64,000 bases of DNA from Budorcas taxicolor (lineage: Eukaryota; Chordata; Mammalia; Artiodactyla; Bovidae). The notes beneath the pieces were generated by a model that was not told the origin of the DNA, did not search any database, and saw only the letters and a list, made by a program, of their open reading frames with translations. Made by a program: the position numbers and the translations under genes. Positions 23,393 through 33,945 of the stretch are shown here, piece by piece (within the stretch, counting starts at the first letter, position 1; every line of letters starts with the position of its first letter). The DNA is taken from assembly GCF_023091745.1 (NCBI RefSeq), contig NC_068915.1, forward strand, positions 32,294,001 to 32,358,000, given 5' to 3'.

Positions 23393-23603
23393 TTCTATGC
23401 ATATTCTGATTTCTTTTTTGATTTCTTCTGTGATTTGTTGGTTATTCAGCAGTGTGTTAATCAGCGTCCATATGTTGGGATTTTTAATAGTTTTTCTCCT
23501 GTAATTGACATCTAATCTTACTGCATTGTGGTCAGAAAAGATGCTTGGAATAATTTCAATTTTTTTAATTTACCAAGGCTAGATCTATGGCCCAGGATGT
23601 GAT

Positions 23604-24206
23604 CTATCCTGCAGAAGGGTCCGTGTACACTTGAGAAAAAGTTGAAATTGATTGTTTTGGGGTGAAATGTCCTATAGATATCAATTCTAACTGGTCTATT
23701 GTATCACATAAAGTTTGTGTTTCCTTGTTAATTTTCTGTTTAGTTGATCTATCCATAGGTGTGACTGGGGTATTAAAGTCTCCCACTATTATTGTGTTAT
23801 TGTTAATTTCCTCTTTCATACTTGTTAGAATTTGTCTTGCATATTGTAGTGCGCCTATGTTGGATGCATATATATTTACAATTGTTTCTTCTTCTTGGAT
23901 TGATCCTTTGATCATTAAGTAGTGTTCTTCTTTGTCTCTTTTCACAGCCTTTGTTTTAAAGTCTATTTTATCTGATATGAGTATTGCTACTCCTGCTTGC
24001 TTTTGGTCTTTATTTGCATGGAATATCTTTTTCCAGCCTTTCACTTTCAGTCTGTATGTGTCCCTTGTTTTGAGGTGGGCCTCTTGCAGACAGTATATAT
24101 AGGGGTCTTGTTTTCGTATCCATTCAGTCAATCTTTGTTTTTTGGTTGGGGCATTCAATCCATTTACATTTAAGGCAATTATTGATAAGTATGATCCCGT
24201 TGCCAT
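23604..24206 (-). pseudogene. L1 ORF2 endonuclease remnant
   Basis: Open for 200 codons from a plausible ORF2 start (MATGS). The expected endonuclease residues are visible: Asn in LNVNGLNAP near residue 14, Glu in CLQEAHLK near 43, and Asp/Asn in VGDFN near 143. The frame breaks at about 23604. The next catalytic block, FSDHN, lies in another frame near 23540. In an intact L1 this domain nicks target DNA at TTTT/A-like sites. Here it is also inverted relative to the rest of the element. Confidence 0.9.
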
Positions 24207-24573
24207 TTACTTTGTTGTTTTGGGTTCAAGTTTATACACCCTTTCTGTGTTTCTTGTCTAGAGAAGATCCTTTATCATTTGTTGGAGAGCTGGTTTGGTG
24301 ATGCTGAATTCTCTCAGCTTTGCTTGTCTGTAAAGCTTTTGATTTCTCCTTCCTATTTGAATGAGATCCTTGCTGGGTACAGTAATCTGGGTTTTAGAAA
24401 TTTTTTCTCTTATCTCTTTAAGTATGTCCTGCCATTCCCTCCTGGTCTGAAGAGTTTCTATTGAAAGATCAGCTGTTATCCTTTTGGAAAAACCTTGTTT
24501 GTTATTTGTTGTTTTTCCCTTGCTGCTGTTAATATTTGTTCTTTGTGTTTGATTTTTGCTAATTCAATTAATA

Positions 24574-27500
24574 TGCATGCCAATAAAATGGCCAACTTGG
24601 AAGAAATGGACAAATTCTTAGAAAAGGACAACTTTCCAAAACTGAACCAGAAAGAAATAGAACATCTTAAGAGACCCATCAGAAGCATGGAAATTGAAAC
24701 TGTAATCAGAAATCTTCCAGCAAACAAAAGCCCAGGTCCAAACAGCTTTACAGCTGAATTCAACCAAAAATTTAGAGAAGAGCTAACACCTATCCTACTC
24801 AAACTCTTCCAGAAAATTGCAGAGGAAGGTAAACTTCCAAATTCATTCTATGAGGCCACCATCACCCAAACACCAAACATGACAAAGATGCCACAAAAAA
24901 AGAAAACTATAGGCCAATATCACTGATGAACATATATGCAAAAATCCTTAACAAAATTCTAGTAAACAGAATCCAACAACATATTGAAAATTTCATACAT
25001 CATGTCCAAGTGGGCTTTAGCCCAGGGATGCAAGGATTCTTCAATATCCATAAATCAATCAATGTAATAGACCACATTAACAAACTGAAAGATAAAAACC
25101 ATATGATTATTTAAATAGATGCAGAGAAAGCCTCTGACAAAATTCAACATCATTTATGATAAAAACCCTCCAGAAAGCAGGAATATAAGGAACATGCCTC
25201 AACATAATAAAAGCTATATATGACAAACCCACTGCAAACATTATCTTCAATGGTGAAAAACTGAAAGCATTTCCTATCGAGTCAGGAACAAGGGTGCCCA
25301 CTCTCACCACTACTATTCAACATAGTTTTGGAAGTTCTGGTCACAGCAATCAGAGCAGAAAAATAAATAAAAGGAATCCATACTGGAAAAGAATAAGTAA
25401 AACTCTCACTGTTTGCAGATGACATGATCCTCTACATAGAAAACCCTAAAGAGTCCACCAGAAAATTACGAGAGCTAATCAATGAATATAGTAAAGTTGC
25501 AGGATATAAAATTAACAAACTGTAATCCCTTGCATTCTTATACACTAATAATGAAAAAACAGAAAGAGAAACAATAAGGAAAGAATTCCATTCACCATTG
25601 CAACAAAAGGAATAAAATACATAGGAATATATCTACCTAGAGAAACAAAAGACCTGTATATAGAAAACTATAAAACACTGGTGAAAGAAATCAAACAGGA
25701 CACAAATAGATGGAGAAATATACCATGTTCATGGATTGGAAGAATCAATATAGTGAAAATGAGTATACTACCCAAAACAATATATAGAGTCAATGAAATC
25801 CCTATCAAGCTACCAATGGTATTTTTCACAGAACTAGAACAAAGAATTTCACAATTTGTATGGAAAAACAAAAAAAAAACTTGAACAGCCAAAGCAATCT
25901 TTAGAAAGAAGAATGGAACTGGAGGAATCAACCTGCCTGACTTCAGGCTCTACTACAAAGCTACAGCCACCAAGACAGTATGGTACTGGCACAAAGACAG
26001 ACATATAGATCAATGGAACAAAACAGAGAGCGCAGAGATAAATCCACGCACCTACTGGACACCTTATCTTTGACAAAGGAGGCTAGAATATACAATGGAG
26101 TAAAGACAATCTCTTTAACAAGTGGTGCTGGGGAAACTGGTCAACCACTTGTAAAAGAATGAAACTAGATCACTTTCTAACACCATACACAAAAATAAAC
26201 TCAAAATGGATTAAAGCATAAGACCAGAAACTATAAAACTCCTAGAGGAGATCATAGGCAAAACACTCTCCGACATAAATCACAGCAGGATCCTCTAAGA
26301 CCCACCTCCGAGAATACTGGAAATAAAAGCAAAAATAAACAAATGGGACCTAATTAAACTTAAAAGCTTTTGCACAACGAAGGAAACTGTAAGCAAGGTG
26401 AAAAGACAGCCTTCAGAATGGGAGAAAATAATAGCAAACGAAGCAACTGACAAATAATTAATCTCAAAAATATACAAGCAGCTCCTGCAGCTCAATTCCA
26501 GAAAAATAAACTACCAAATCAAAAAATGGGCAAGAACTAAACCGACATTTCTCCAAAGAAGACATATAGATGGCTAACAAACACAGATGCTCAAAATCAC
26601 TCAATATAAGAGGAATGCAAATCAAACCACAATCAAGTGCCATCTCATGCCAGTCAGAATGGCTGTGATCCAAAAGTCTACGAACAATAAATGCTGGAGA
26701 GGGTGCAGAGAAAAGGGAACCCTCTTACACTGTTGGTGGGAATGCAAACTAGTATAGCCACTGTGGAGAACAGTGTGGAGATTCCTTAAAAAACTGGAAA
26801 TAGAACTGCCTTATGACCCAGCAATCCCACTGCTGGGCATACACACCAAGGAAACCAGAACTGAAAGAGACACGTGTACCCCAATGTTCATCACAGCACT
26901 GTTTATTTATTTTTAATTTTTATTTTTACTTGATTTTACTTTATAATACTGTATTGCTTTTGCCATACATTGACATGAATCTGCCATGGGTGTTACATGA
27001 GTTCCCAAACATGAACCCCCTCCCACCTCCCACCCCATATCATCTCTCTGGATCATCCCCGTGCACCAGCCCCAAGCATCCTGTATCCTGCATCGAACAT
27101 AGACTGGTGTTCGTTTCTTACATGATAGTATACATGTTTCAATGCCATTCTCCCAAATCATTCCACCCTCTCCCTCTCCCTCAGAGTCCAAAAGTCCGCT
27201 CTACACATCTGTGTCTCTTTTGTAGTCTCACATACAGGGTCATCATTACCATCTTTCTAAATTCCATATATATGTGTTAGTATACTGTATTGGTGTCTTT
27301 CTTTCTGGCTTACTTCACTCTGTATAATCGGTTCCAGTTTCATCCACCTCATTAGAACAGATTCAAATGTATTCTTTCTAATGGCTGAGTAATACTCCAT
27401 TGTGTATATGTACCACAGCTTTCTTATCCATTCATCTGCTGATGGACATCTAGGTTGTTCACATCACTATTTATAATAGCTAGGACATGGAAGCAGCCTA

Positions 27501-27694
27501 GATGTCCATCAGCAGATGAATGGATAAGAAAGCTGTGGTACATATACACAATGGAGTATTACTCAGCCATTAAAAAGTATACATTTGAATCAGTTCTAAT
27601 GAGGTGGATGAAACTGGAGCCAATTATACAGAGTGAAGTAAGCCAGAAAGAAAAACACCAATACAGTATACTAACACATATATATGGAATTTAG
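24574..27694 (+). pseudogene. L1 ORF2 remnant: reverse transcriptase and C-terminus
   Basis: Starts at ANKMANLEEMD and carries NKSPGPN, the KILVNRIQ block and the catalytic FADD near 25412-25423 (FADDMILYIENP), then the C-terminal region ending in ILTHIYGI and a stop at 27694. Several frameshifts and stops occur, for example after KNHMII and around 25384, and an L1 tail interrupts it at 26906-27458. The intact protein would perform target-primed reverse transcription; this copy cannot. Confidence 0.9.
26906..27458 (-). mobile_element. Second L1-BT tail nested antisense in ORF2
   Basis: A 5'-truncated L1 copy, oriented opposite to its host L1, holding the ORF2 end and 3' UTR. Its A-rich tail is the T-rich run at 26906-26945. 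The sequence tcacagcactgttta at 26891-26905 and tcacatcactattta at 27459-27473 is a 15-bp target-site duplication with two mismatches. Because it carries the same part of L1 as the host sequence that follows, the two form a long hairpin-capable palindrome. Confidence 0.9.
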
Positions 27695-28156
27695 AATAAT
27701 GGTAACGATAACCCTATGTGTGAGACAGCAAAGCACACAGATGTACAGAACACTCTTTTAGACTCTGTGGGAGGAGGTGAGGGTGGGATGATTTGGGAGA
27801 ATGACATTGAAACATGTATATTATCATATGTGAAATGAATTGCCAGTCCAGGTTCAATGCATGAGATAGGGTGTTTTGGGCTGGTGCACTGGGAGGATCC
27901 AGAGGGATGGGATGGGGAGGGAGATGGGAGGGGGGTTCAGTATGGGGAACACATGTACACCTGTGGCAGATGCATGTCAATGTATGGCAAAACCACTACA
28001 ATATTGTAAAGTAATTAGCCTCCAATTAAAATAAATAAATTGACATGAATCCACAATGTATGGCAAAACCAATACAGTATTATAAAGTAAAATAAAGTAA
28101 AAATAAAAATTAAAAAATAAAATAAAATAAATAAATTTATATTAAAAAACAAACAA
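27695..28156 (+). mobile_element. L1-BT 3' UTR with doubled tail
   Basis: G-rich 3' UTR text ('ggatgggatggggagggag') followed by two versions of the L1-BT terminus in tandem. The first (about 27990-28042) ends 'gcctccaattaaaataaat'. The second (about 28058-28100) ends 'agtaaaataaagtaaaa'. Other L1 tails in this window have one or the other, not both. Confidence 0.8.
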
Positions 28157-29080
28157 AAAGAATTATTTATCAACTAATCTTCCTACTTTTATTTCTAGCC
28201 TTCCTTTTATATCCCAATAAATAGCATCCTAGTTTATAAAACTACTTGGACTAGAAATGTATGTATCACTAGATTTCTGCCTTTCCTTTTCTATTCCTAT
28301 CCAACCCATAAAAAAATTCTATTGATTTTAAACAGAAACAAATATTTTGAATGTTTCCACTTCTCTTTGATTCCATTACAAACACTTCAGTCCAAATTAT
28401 TATAATAGTTTTACACCTAAACTATAGTAATGGATTTAATTCCTGCTTCCCTATAGGGGATTCTTCTTTCTCTATGAAAGTCAAATCAGATAATGTATGC
28501 TTAAGGCTCTTCAGAGGGTTCCCAACTTAACTTAGAATGAAATATATTTTGTTTTCCCTGAAGTATAAAGAGCTATATAAACAGTATATAAAGTATATAT
28601 AAAGTATATATATACTCTATATAAAAGAGTATAAAGTATAAACACCTGGTCCCTTCCTACCTCTGCATTTCATCTCTTACTATGCTCCCATTACATTACT
28701 TTCTTTTCTGCTTCTGGAAATCACAGTTCTTTATTAACTCTGAGTTCTTACATTCCATGTTACTTTTCTGTAGAATGCCTCTCTCCAAGTTCTTTCCATG
28801 GCTGACTCCTTTCTGTGAATCAGATTTCACATCAAAGGTCATCTCTATAGAGAAAACTCCTGTCATTATACCTTAGATTAGCATTACCACTACCTCACTT
28901 GTCAATTATACTTTAACAGATTACCTTGCTTATTTCCTTAATAGTACTTGGCTCAGTATGTAATTATCTACTTTATTAATTTGCTTACTTTTTAGTTATC
29001 TGACTCTCGTAATAGCAAATAAATTTCCCAGAGCTTGGTACATATTAGACTTGCTGTGGGTATTGATAATTATTTTAAAT
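28157..29080 (+). mobile_element. L2 LINE, right part and 3' UTR
   Basis: Continues the L2 cut at 20459. Recognisable order: 'ccttccttttatatcccaat', 'gcttaaggctcttcagaggg', 'tggtcccttcctacctctgc', 'atgcctctctccaagttctt', 'catggctgactcctt', then 'cagagcttggtacatat' near the 3' end. A TATA-rich tract at 28560-28640 has expanded within it. L2 is an ancient non-LTR element, long dead. Confidence 0.75.
28560..28640. repeat. TATA/AAGTATA low-complexity tract
   Basis: Tandem-like 'agtatataaagtatatata' words. Simple-sequence expansion inside the L2 3' region. Confidence 0.7.
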
Positions 29081-29128
29081 TATGAATTTTGTGCAATTTA
29101 TCTTTTTAAATTTTTACTTGATATTGGG

Positions 29129-30650
29129 TGCCTGACTTCAGGCTATACTACAGAGCCACAGTCATCAAGACAATATCGTACTGGCACAAAGACAGACATA
29201 TAGATCAATGGAACAAAATAGAAAGCCCAGAGATAAATCCACACACCTATGGACACCTTATCTTCGACAAAGGAGGCAAGAATATACAATGGATTAAAGA
29301 CTATCTCTTTAACAAGTGGTGCTGGGAAAACTGGTCAACCACTTGTGAAAGAATGAAACTAGAACACTTTCTAACACCATACACAAAAATAAACTCAAAA
29401 TGGATTAAAGATCTAAATGTAAGGCCATAAACTATAAAACTCCTAGAGGAGAACATAGGCAAAACAATCTCCGACATAAATCACAGCAGGATCCTCTATG
29501 ACCCACCTCCCAGAATACTGGAAATAAAAGCAAAAATAAACAAATGGGATCTAATTAAAATTAAAAGCTTCTGCACAACAAAGGAAACTATAAGCAAGGT
29601 GAAAAGACAGCCTTCTGAAAGGGAGAAAATAAGAGCAAATGAAGCAAATGACAAACAACTAATCTCAAAAATATACAAGCAACTCATGCAGCTCAATTCC
29701 AGAAAAATAAATGACCCAATCAAAAAATGGGGCAAAGAACTAAATAGACATTTCCCCAAAGAAGACATACAGATGGCTAAGAAACACATGAAAAGATGCT
29801 CAAAATCACTCATTATCAGAGAAATGCAAATCAAGACCACAATAAGATACCATTTCACACCAGTCAGAACTGGAGAGGGTGTGGAGAAAAGGGAACCCTC
29901 TTACGCTGTTGGTGGGAATGCAAACTAGTACAGCCACTATGGAGAACAGTGTGGAGATTCCTTAAAAAACTGGAAATAGGACTGCATTATGACCCAGCGA
30001 TCCCATGCTGGGCATACACACCAAGGAAACCAGAATTGAAAGAGACATGTTTACCCCAATGTTCATCGCAGCACTGTTTATAATAGCCAGGACATGGAAG
30101 CAACCTAGATGTCCATCAGCAGATGAATGGATAAGAAAGCAGTGGTACATATACACAATGGAGTATTATTCAGCCATTAGAAAGAATACATTTGAATCTG
30201 TTCTAATGAGGTGGATGAAACTGGAGCCAATTATACAGAGTGAAGTAAGCCAGAAAGAAAAACACTGATACAGTACACTAACACATATATATGGAATTTA
30301 GAAAGATAGTCACAATATCCCTGTATGCGAGACAACAAAAGAGACACAGATGTATAGAACAGACTTTTGGACTCTGTGGGAGAGGGAGAGGGTGGGATGA
30401 TTTGGGAGAATGGCATTGAAACATGTATAATATCATGTAAGAAACGAATCACCAGTCTATGTTCGATGCAGGATACAGGATGCTTGGGGCTGGTGCACTA
30501 GGATGACCCAGAGGGATGGTATGGGGAGGGTGGTGGGAGGGGGGTTCAGGATGGGGAACTCATGTACACCCGTGGCAGATTCATGTTGATGTATGGCAAA
30601 AGCAATACAGTATTGTAAAGTAAAATAAAGTAAAAGAAAAAAAAAAAAAA
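29129..30650 (+). mobile_element. L1-BT LINE, 5'-truncated, with poly(A)
   Basis: Covers the last part of ORF2 and the 3' UTR, ending in a poly(A) run at about 30635-30650. Frames at 29128-29430 and 29599-30268 give ORF2 C-terminal text such as TWKQPRCPSADEW. A stop at about 30268 removes the last few residues. It lies about 1 kb downstream of the larger L1-BT in the same orientation and duplicates 25.9-28.1 kb. It interrupts an older antisense L1 tail (29100-29128 and 30651-30825). Confidence 0.9.
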
Positions 30651-30825
30651 GATTAACAATGCTGTGCTAGTTTTGGGCATACAGCAAAGTGATTCAGTTA
30701 TACATACTCATGTATCTATTCTTTTTCAAATATTTTCCCATTTAGGTTATTACAGAATAATGGACAGAATATCTTGTGCTATTCAGTAGATCCTTATTGA
30801 TTATTTATTTTAAATATAGCAGTGT
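30651..30825 (-). mobile_element. Older L1 3' UTR, antisense
   Basis: 'acagcaaagtgattcagtta', 'cccatttaggttattac' and 'tgctattcagtagatcctt' are the artiodactyl L1 3' UTR in antisense. The start of the same tail lies at about 29100-29128, left of the younger L1-BT, which therefore inserted into it. Confidence 0.75.
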
Positions 30826-31209
30826 TGAATGAATTACAGGAGTGCAGGAAGAACTGAGTGTTATTTTTAGATCTGTAACTTACAAAGCTGTACTTTAGTC
30901 AGTCATGGATGCTAAGCCTATAAACTTTAGTTTTTTCATGAGGTAAATATGCACCATATCAGGGGTTCCCACTCATATAAGACTTCATGATTTTATCAGG
31001 TAAGAGGGTGGATAATGACAAAATAATTGATAGTGACACTATTTATTTACTTAAAATTTTCATGCCAACTGGCTAATATAACCATGAAATCACTCGGTTA
31101 TGCTGAAATCACAATTCTGGAAGAGTCAGCAATATGCATCAATTCAATTTTCTGCTAATGTAGGGAGAAGTATAGAGATAATACCAAACGGTAGATTTTG
31201 CACTTTTGA
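30826..31209. other. Unassigned DNA
   Basis: No family recognised before the BovB begins at about 31210. Confidence 0.5.
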
Positions 31210-33321
31210 CTATGGCTCAGATCATGAACTTCTTATTGCCAAATTCAGACTGAAATTGAAGAAAGTAGGGAAAACCACTAGACCATTCAGGTAGGACCTA
31301 AATCAAATCCCTTATGATTATACAGTGGAAGTGAGAAATAGATTTAAGGGACTAGATCTGATAGATAGAGTGCCTGATGAACTATGGAATGAGGTTCGTG
31401 ACATTGTGCAGGAGACAGGGATCAAAAAAGCAAAATGGCTGTCTGAGGAGGCCTTACAAATAGCTGTGAAAAGAAGAGAAGCAAAAAGCAAAGGAGAAAA
31501 GGAAAGATATAAGCATCTGAATGCAAAGTTCCAAAGAACAGCAAGAAGAGATAAGAAAGCCTTCCTCAGGGATCAATGCAAAGAAACAGAGGAAAAGAAC
31601 AGAATGAGAAAGACTAGAGATCTCTTCAAGAAAATTAGAGACACCAAGGGAACATTTCATACAAAGATGGGCTCAATAAAGGACAGAAATGGTATGGACA
31701 TAACAGAAGCAGAACATATTAAGAAGAGGTGGCAAGAATACATAGAAGAACTGTACAAAAAAGATCTTCATGACCCAGAAAATCACAATGGTGTGATCAC
31801 TCATCTAGAGCTAGACATACTGGAATGCGAAGTCAAGTGGGCCTTAGAAAGCATCACTACGAACAAAGCTAGTGGAGGTGATAGAATTCCAGTTGAGTTA
31901 TTTCAAATCCTGAAAGATGATGCTGTGAAATTGCTACAATCAGTATGGCAGCAAATTTGGAAAACTCAGCAGTGGCCACAGGACTGGAAAAGGTCAATTT
32001 TCATTCCAGTCCCAAGAAAGGCAATGCCAAAGAAAGCTGAAACTACCGCACAATTGCACTCATCTTACATGCTAGTAAAGTAATGCTCAAAATTCTCCAA
32101 GCCAGGCTTCAGCAATATGCAAACTGTGAACTTCCAGATGTTCAAGATGGATTTAGAAAAGGGATCAAATTGCCAACATCTGCTGGATCACTGAAAAAGC
32201 AAGAGTGTCCCAGAAAAACATCTATTTCTGCTTTATTGATTATGCCAAAGCCTTTGACTGTGTGGATCACAATAAACTGTGGAAAATTCTCAAAAAGAGA
32301 TGGGCATACCAGACCATCTGACCTGCCTCTTGAAAACGTATATGCAGGTCAGGAAGCAACAGTTAGAACTGGACATGGAACAACAGACTGGTTCCAAACA
32401 GGAAAAGGAGTACGTCAAGGCTGCATATTGTCACCCTGCTTATTTAACTTCTATGCAGAGTACATCATGAGAAACGTTGGACTGGAAGAAGCACAGCTGG
32501 ATCAAGATTGCTGGGAGAAATATCAAACATCTCAGATACGCAGATGACACCACCCTTATGGCGGAAAGTGAGAAAGAACTAAAGAGCCTCTTGATGAAAG
32601 TGAAAGAGGAGAGTGAAAATGTTGGCTTAAAGCTCAGTATTCAGAAAATGAAGATCATGGCATCTGGTCCCATCACTTCATGGCAAATAGATGGGGAAAT
32701 AGTGGAAACAGTGGCTGACTTTATTTTTCCGGGCTCCAAGATTGCTGAAGATGGTGATTGCAGCCATGAAATTAAAAGGTGCTTACTTCTTGGACGGAAA
32801 ATTATGACCAACCTAGACAGCATATTCAAAAGCAGAGACATTACTTTGCCAACAAAGGTTTGTCTAGTAAAAGCTATAGTTTTTCCAGTAGTCATGTATG
32901 GATGTGAGAGTTGGACTATAAAGAAAGCTGAGTGCTGAAGAATTGATGCTTTTGAACTGCAGTGTTGGAGAAGACTCTTGAGAGTCCCTTGGACTGCATG
33001 GAGATCCAACCAGTCAATCTTAAAGGAGATCAGTCCTGGGTGTTAATTCGAAAGACTGATGTTGAAGTTGAAACTCCAATACTTTGGCTACTTGATGCCA
33101 AGAGCTGACTCACTGGAAAAGACCCAGATGCTAGGAAAGATTGAGGGCAGGAGAAGGGGACAATAGAGGATGAGATGGTCGGATGGCCTCACTGACTTGA
33201 TGGACATGGGTTTGGGTAGATTCCGGGAGTTGGTGATGGACAGGGAGGCCTGGCGTGCTGTGGTTCATGGGGTCGCAAAGAATCAGACATGACTGAGTGA
33301 CTGAACTGAACTGAACTGAAT
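31210..33321 (+). mobile_element. BovB LINE, 2.1-kb copy
   Basis: Begins in the last part of the endonuclease region (GSDHELLIAKF) and runs through the linker, reverse transcriptase and C-terminal region to the repeated 'gaactgaact' end at 33321. The text around 33040-33170 departs from the other copies and resembles the subfamily at 46.4 kb. No clear target-site duplication. 5'-truncated and frame-broken, it is the longest BovB coding stretch here. Confidence 0.95.
31325..32938 (+). pseudogene. BovB ORF2 remnant (linker plus reverse transcriptase)
   Basis: The first frame (31325-32083) is open for 252 codons: linker VEVRNRFKGLDLIDRVPDEL-type text, the DLFKKIRDTKG block, then NKASGGDRIPVEL and QQWPQDWKRS at the start of the RT. 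A frameshift at PRKAMPKKA ends it. 32083-32547 shows the middle RT, and a third frame (32477-32938) carries the catalytic YADD at residues 21-24, then SRDITLPTK. At least two frameshifts separate the parts. The original enzyme would copy BovB and Bov-tA RNA into DNA. Confidence 0.9.
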
Positions 33322-33735
33322 ATTAAAGTTTATGTGTACATCTGTTACTCACTATCTCTGAAATGATAGGAAAAGGCATAAACATTGTACATTACTATAT
33401 CTTCTCTTACTATAAAAGAGCATTTAAATTTGCAGTGTGCATTCCATTATTTAAAAATGCCATCTTCTGTTTATGCTCATGCTTTGCAAATCTATATTTT
33501 AATCTATGGCCATTCTTTATGTTTATAGAGATGTTTGCTATCAATTAAATTTTTATTTTCACTCTATTATATCCTTACTTATTAAGACCAAATTCAAAAT
33601 CTTAGAGTCCTCTAAGTGATAATAATTGAGAGAATAAACTGGTTGGTACGGAAAAGCTATATTGGATTATGATGTTTCACATTACAGAAATGCTTTATTC
33701 CATTCACTCAATACATTAGATTGTATACATATTAT
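33322..33735. other. Unassigned AT-rich DNA
   Basis: Nothing recognised. Confidence 0.5.
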
Positions 33736-33945
33736 GAAAGTGAAAGTGAAGTTGCTCAGTCGTGTCCAACTCTTTGCGACCCTGTGGACTGTAGCCCACC
33801 AGGCTCCTCTGTCCATGGTATTCTCCAGGCAAGAATACTGGAGTGGGTTGCCATTTCCTTCTCCAGGGTATCTTCCCGACCTAGGGCTCGAACTTAGGTC
33901 TCCTGCATTGCAGGCAGACACTTTAACCTCTGAGCCACCGAACCA
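33736..33945 (-). mobile_element. Bov-tA SINE, antisense, near full length
   Basis: From the 3' tail ('gaaagtgaaagtgaagttgc') to the tRNA-like head in antisense ('tctcctgcattgcaggcag', 'taacctctgagccacc'). The head holds tRNA-derived A and B box sequence for RNA polymerase III. Confidence 0.95.

Larger units (their letters stand above)
22976..24573 (-). mobile_element. Inverted internal segment of the L1-BT
   Basis: Read on the minus strand it runs from the ORF1 C-terminal region (AAREKQQIT at about 24510, SFTDKQ and KPALQQMIKDLL near 24260-24350), through the ORF2 start at 24206, to QRIMR at about 22985. The sense strand resumes at 24574 only about 10 bases further along in element coordinates (ANKMANLEEMD). 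So the 3'-side break is a clean cut, while the 5'-side break lost the rest of ORF1 and perhaps part of the leader. Confidence 0.85.
20460..28156 (+). mobile_element. L1-BT-type LINE, full span, internally inverted
   Basis: One insertion of about 7.7 kb bracketed by a perfect 15-bp target-site duplication, aaagaattatttatc, at 20445-20459 and 28157-28171. Order inside: sense 5' UTR (20460-22975); an inverted block holding the ORF1 C-terminal region and the ORF2 endonuclease region (22976-24573); sense ORF2 from the reverse transcriptase region to the stop (24574-27694); sense 3' UTR with an A-rich tail. The N-terminal and middle part of ORF1 are missing. Two younger insertions sit inside it: Bov-A2 at 21051-21324 and an L1 tail at 26906-27458. 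Stops and frameshifts make it inactive. Confidence 0.9.

Noticed and set aside
26813..27280. A 155-codon frame as a possible protein.
   Set aside because: It crosses from sense L1 ORF2 into the antisense nested L1 tail; the sequence is a junction artefact.
22976..28156. Simple twin-priming explanation for the inverted L1 block.
   Set aside because: Twin priming would put the inverted block next to the left target-site duplication. Here a sense 5' UTR lies between them, and the 15-bp duplication is at 20445-20459.
33880..33945. tRNA-like sequence with A and B box text, also in other Bov-tA heads and the CHR-2 head at 16117.
   Set aside because: These are SINE heads derived from tRNA, attached to SINE bodies and without a proper acceptor stem. 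They are not tRNA genes.
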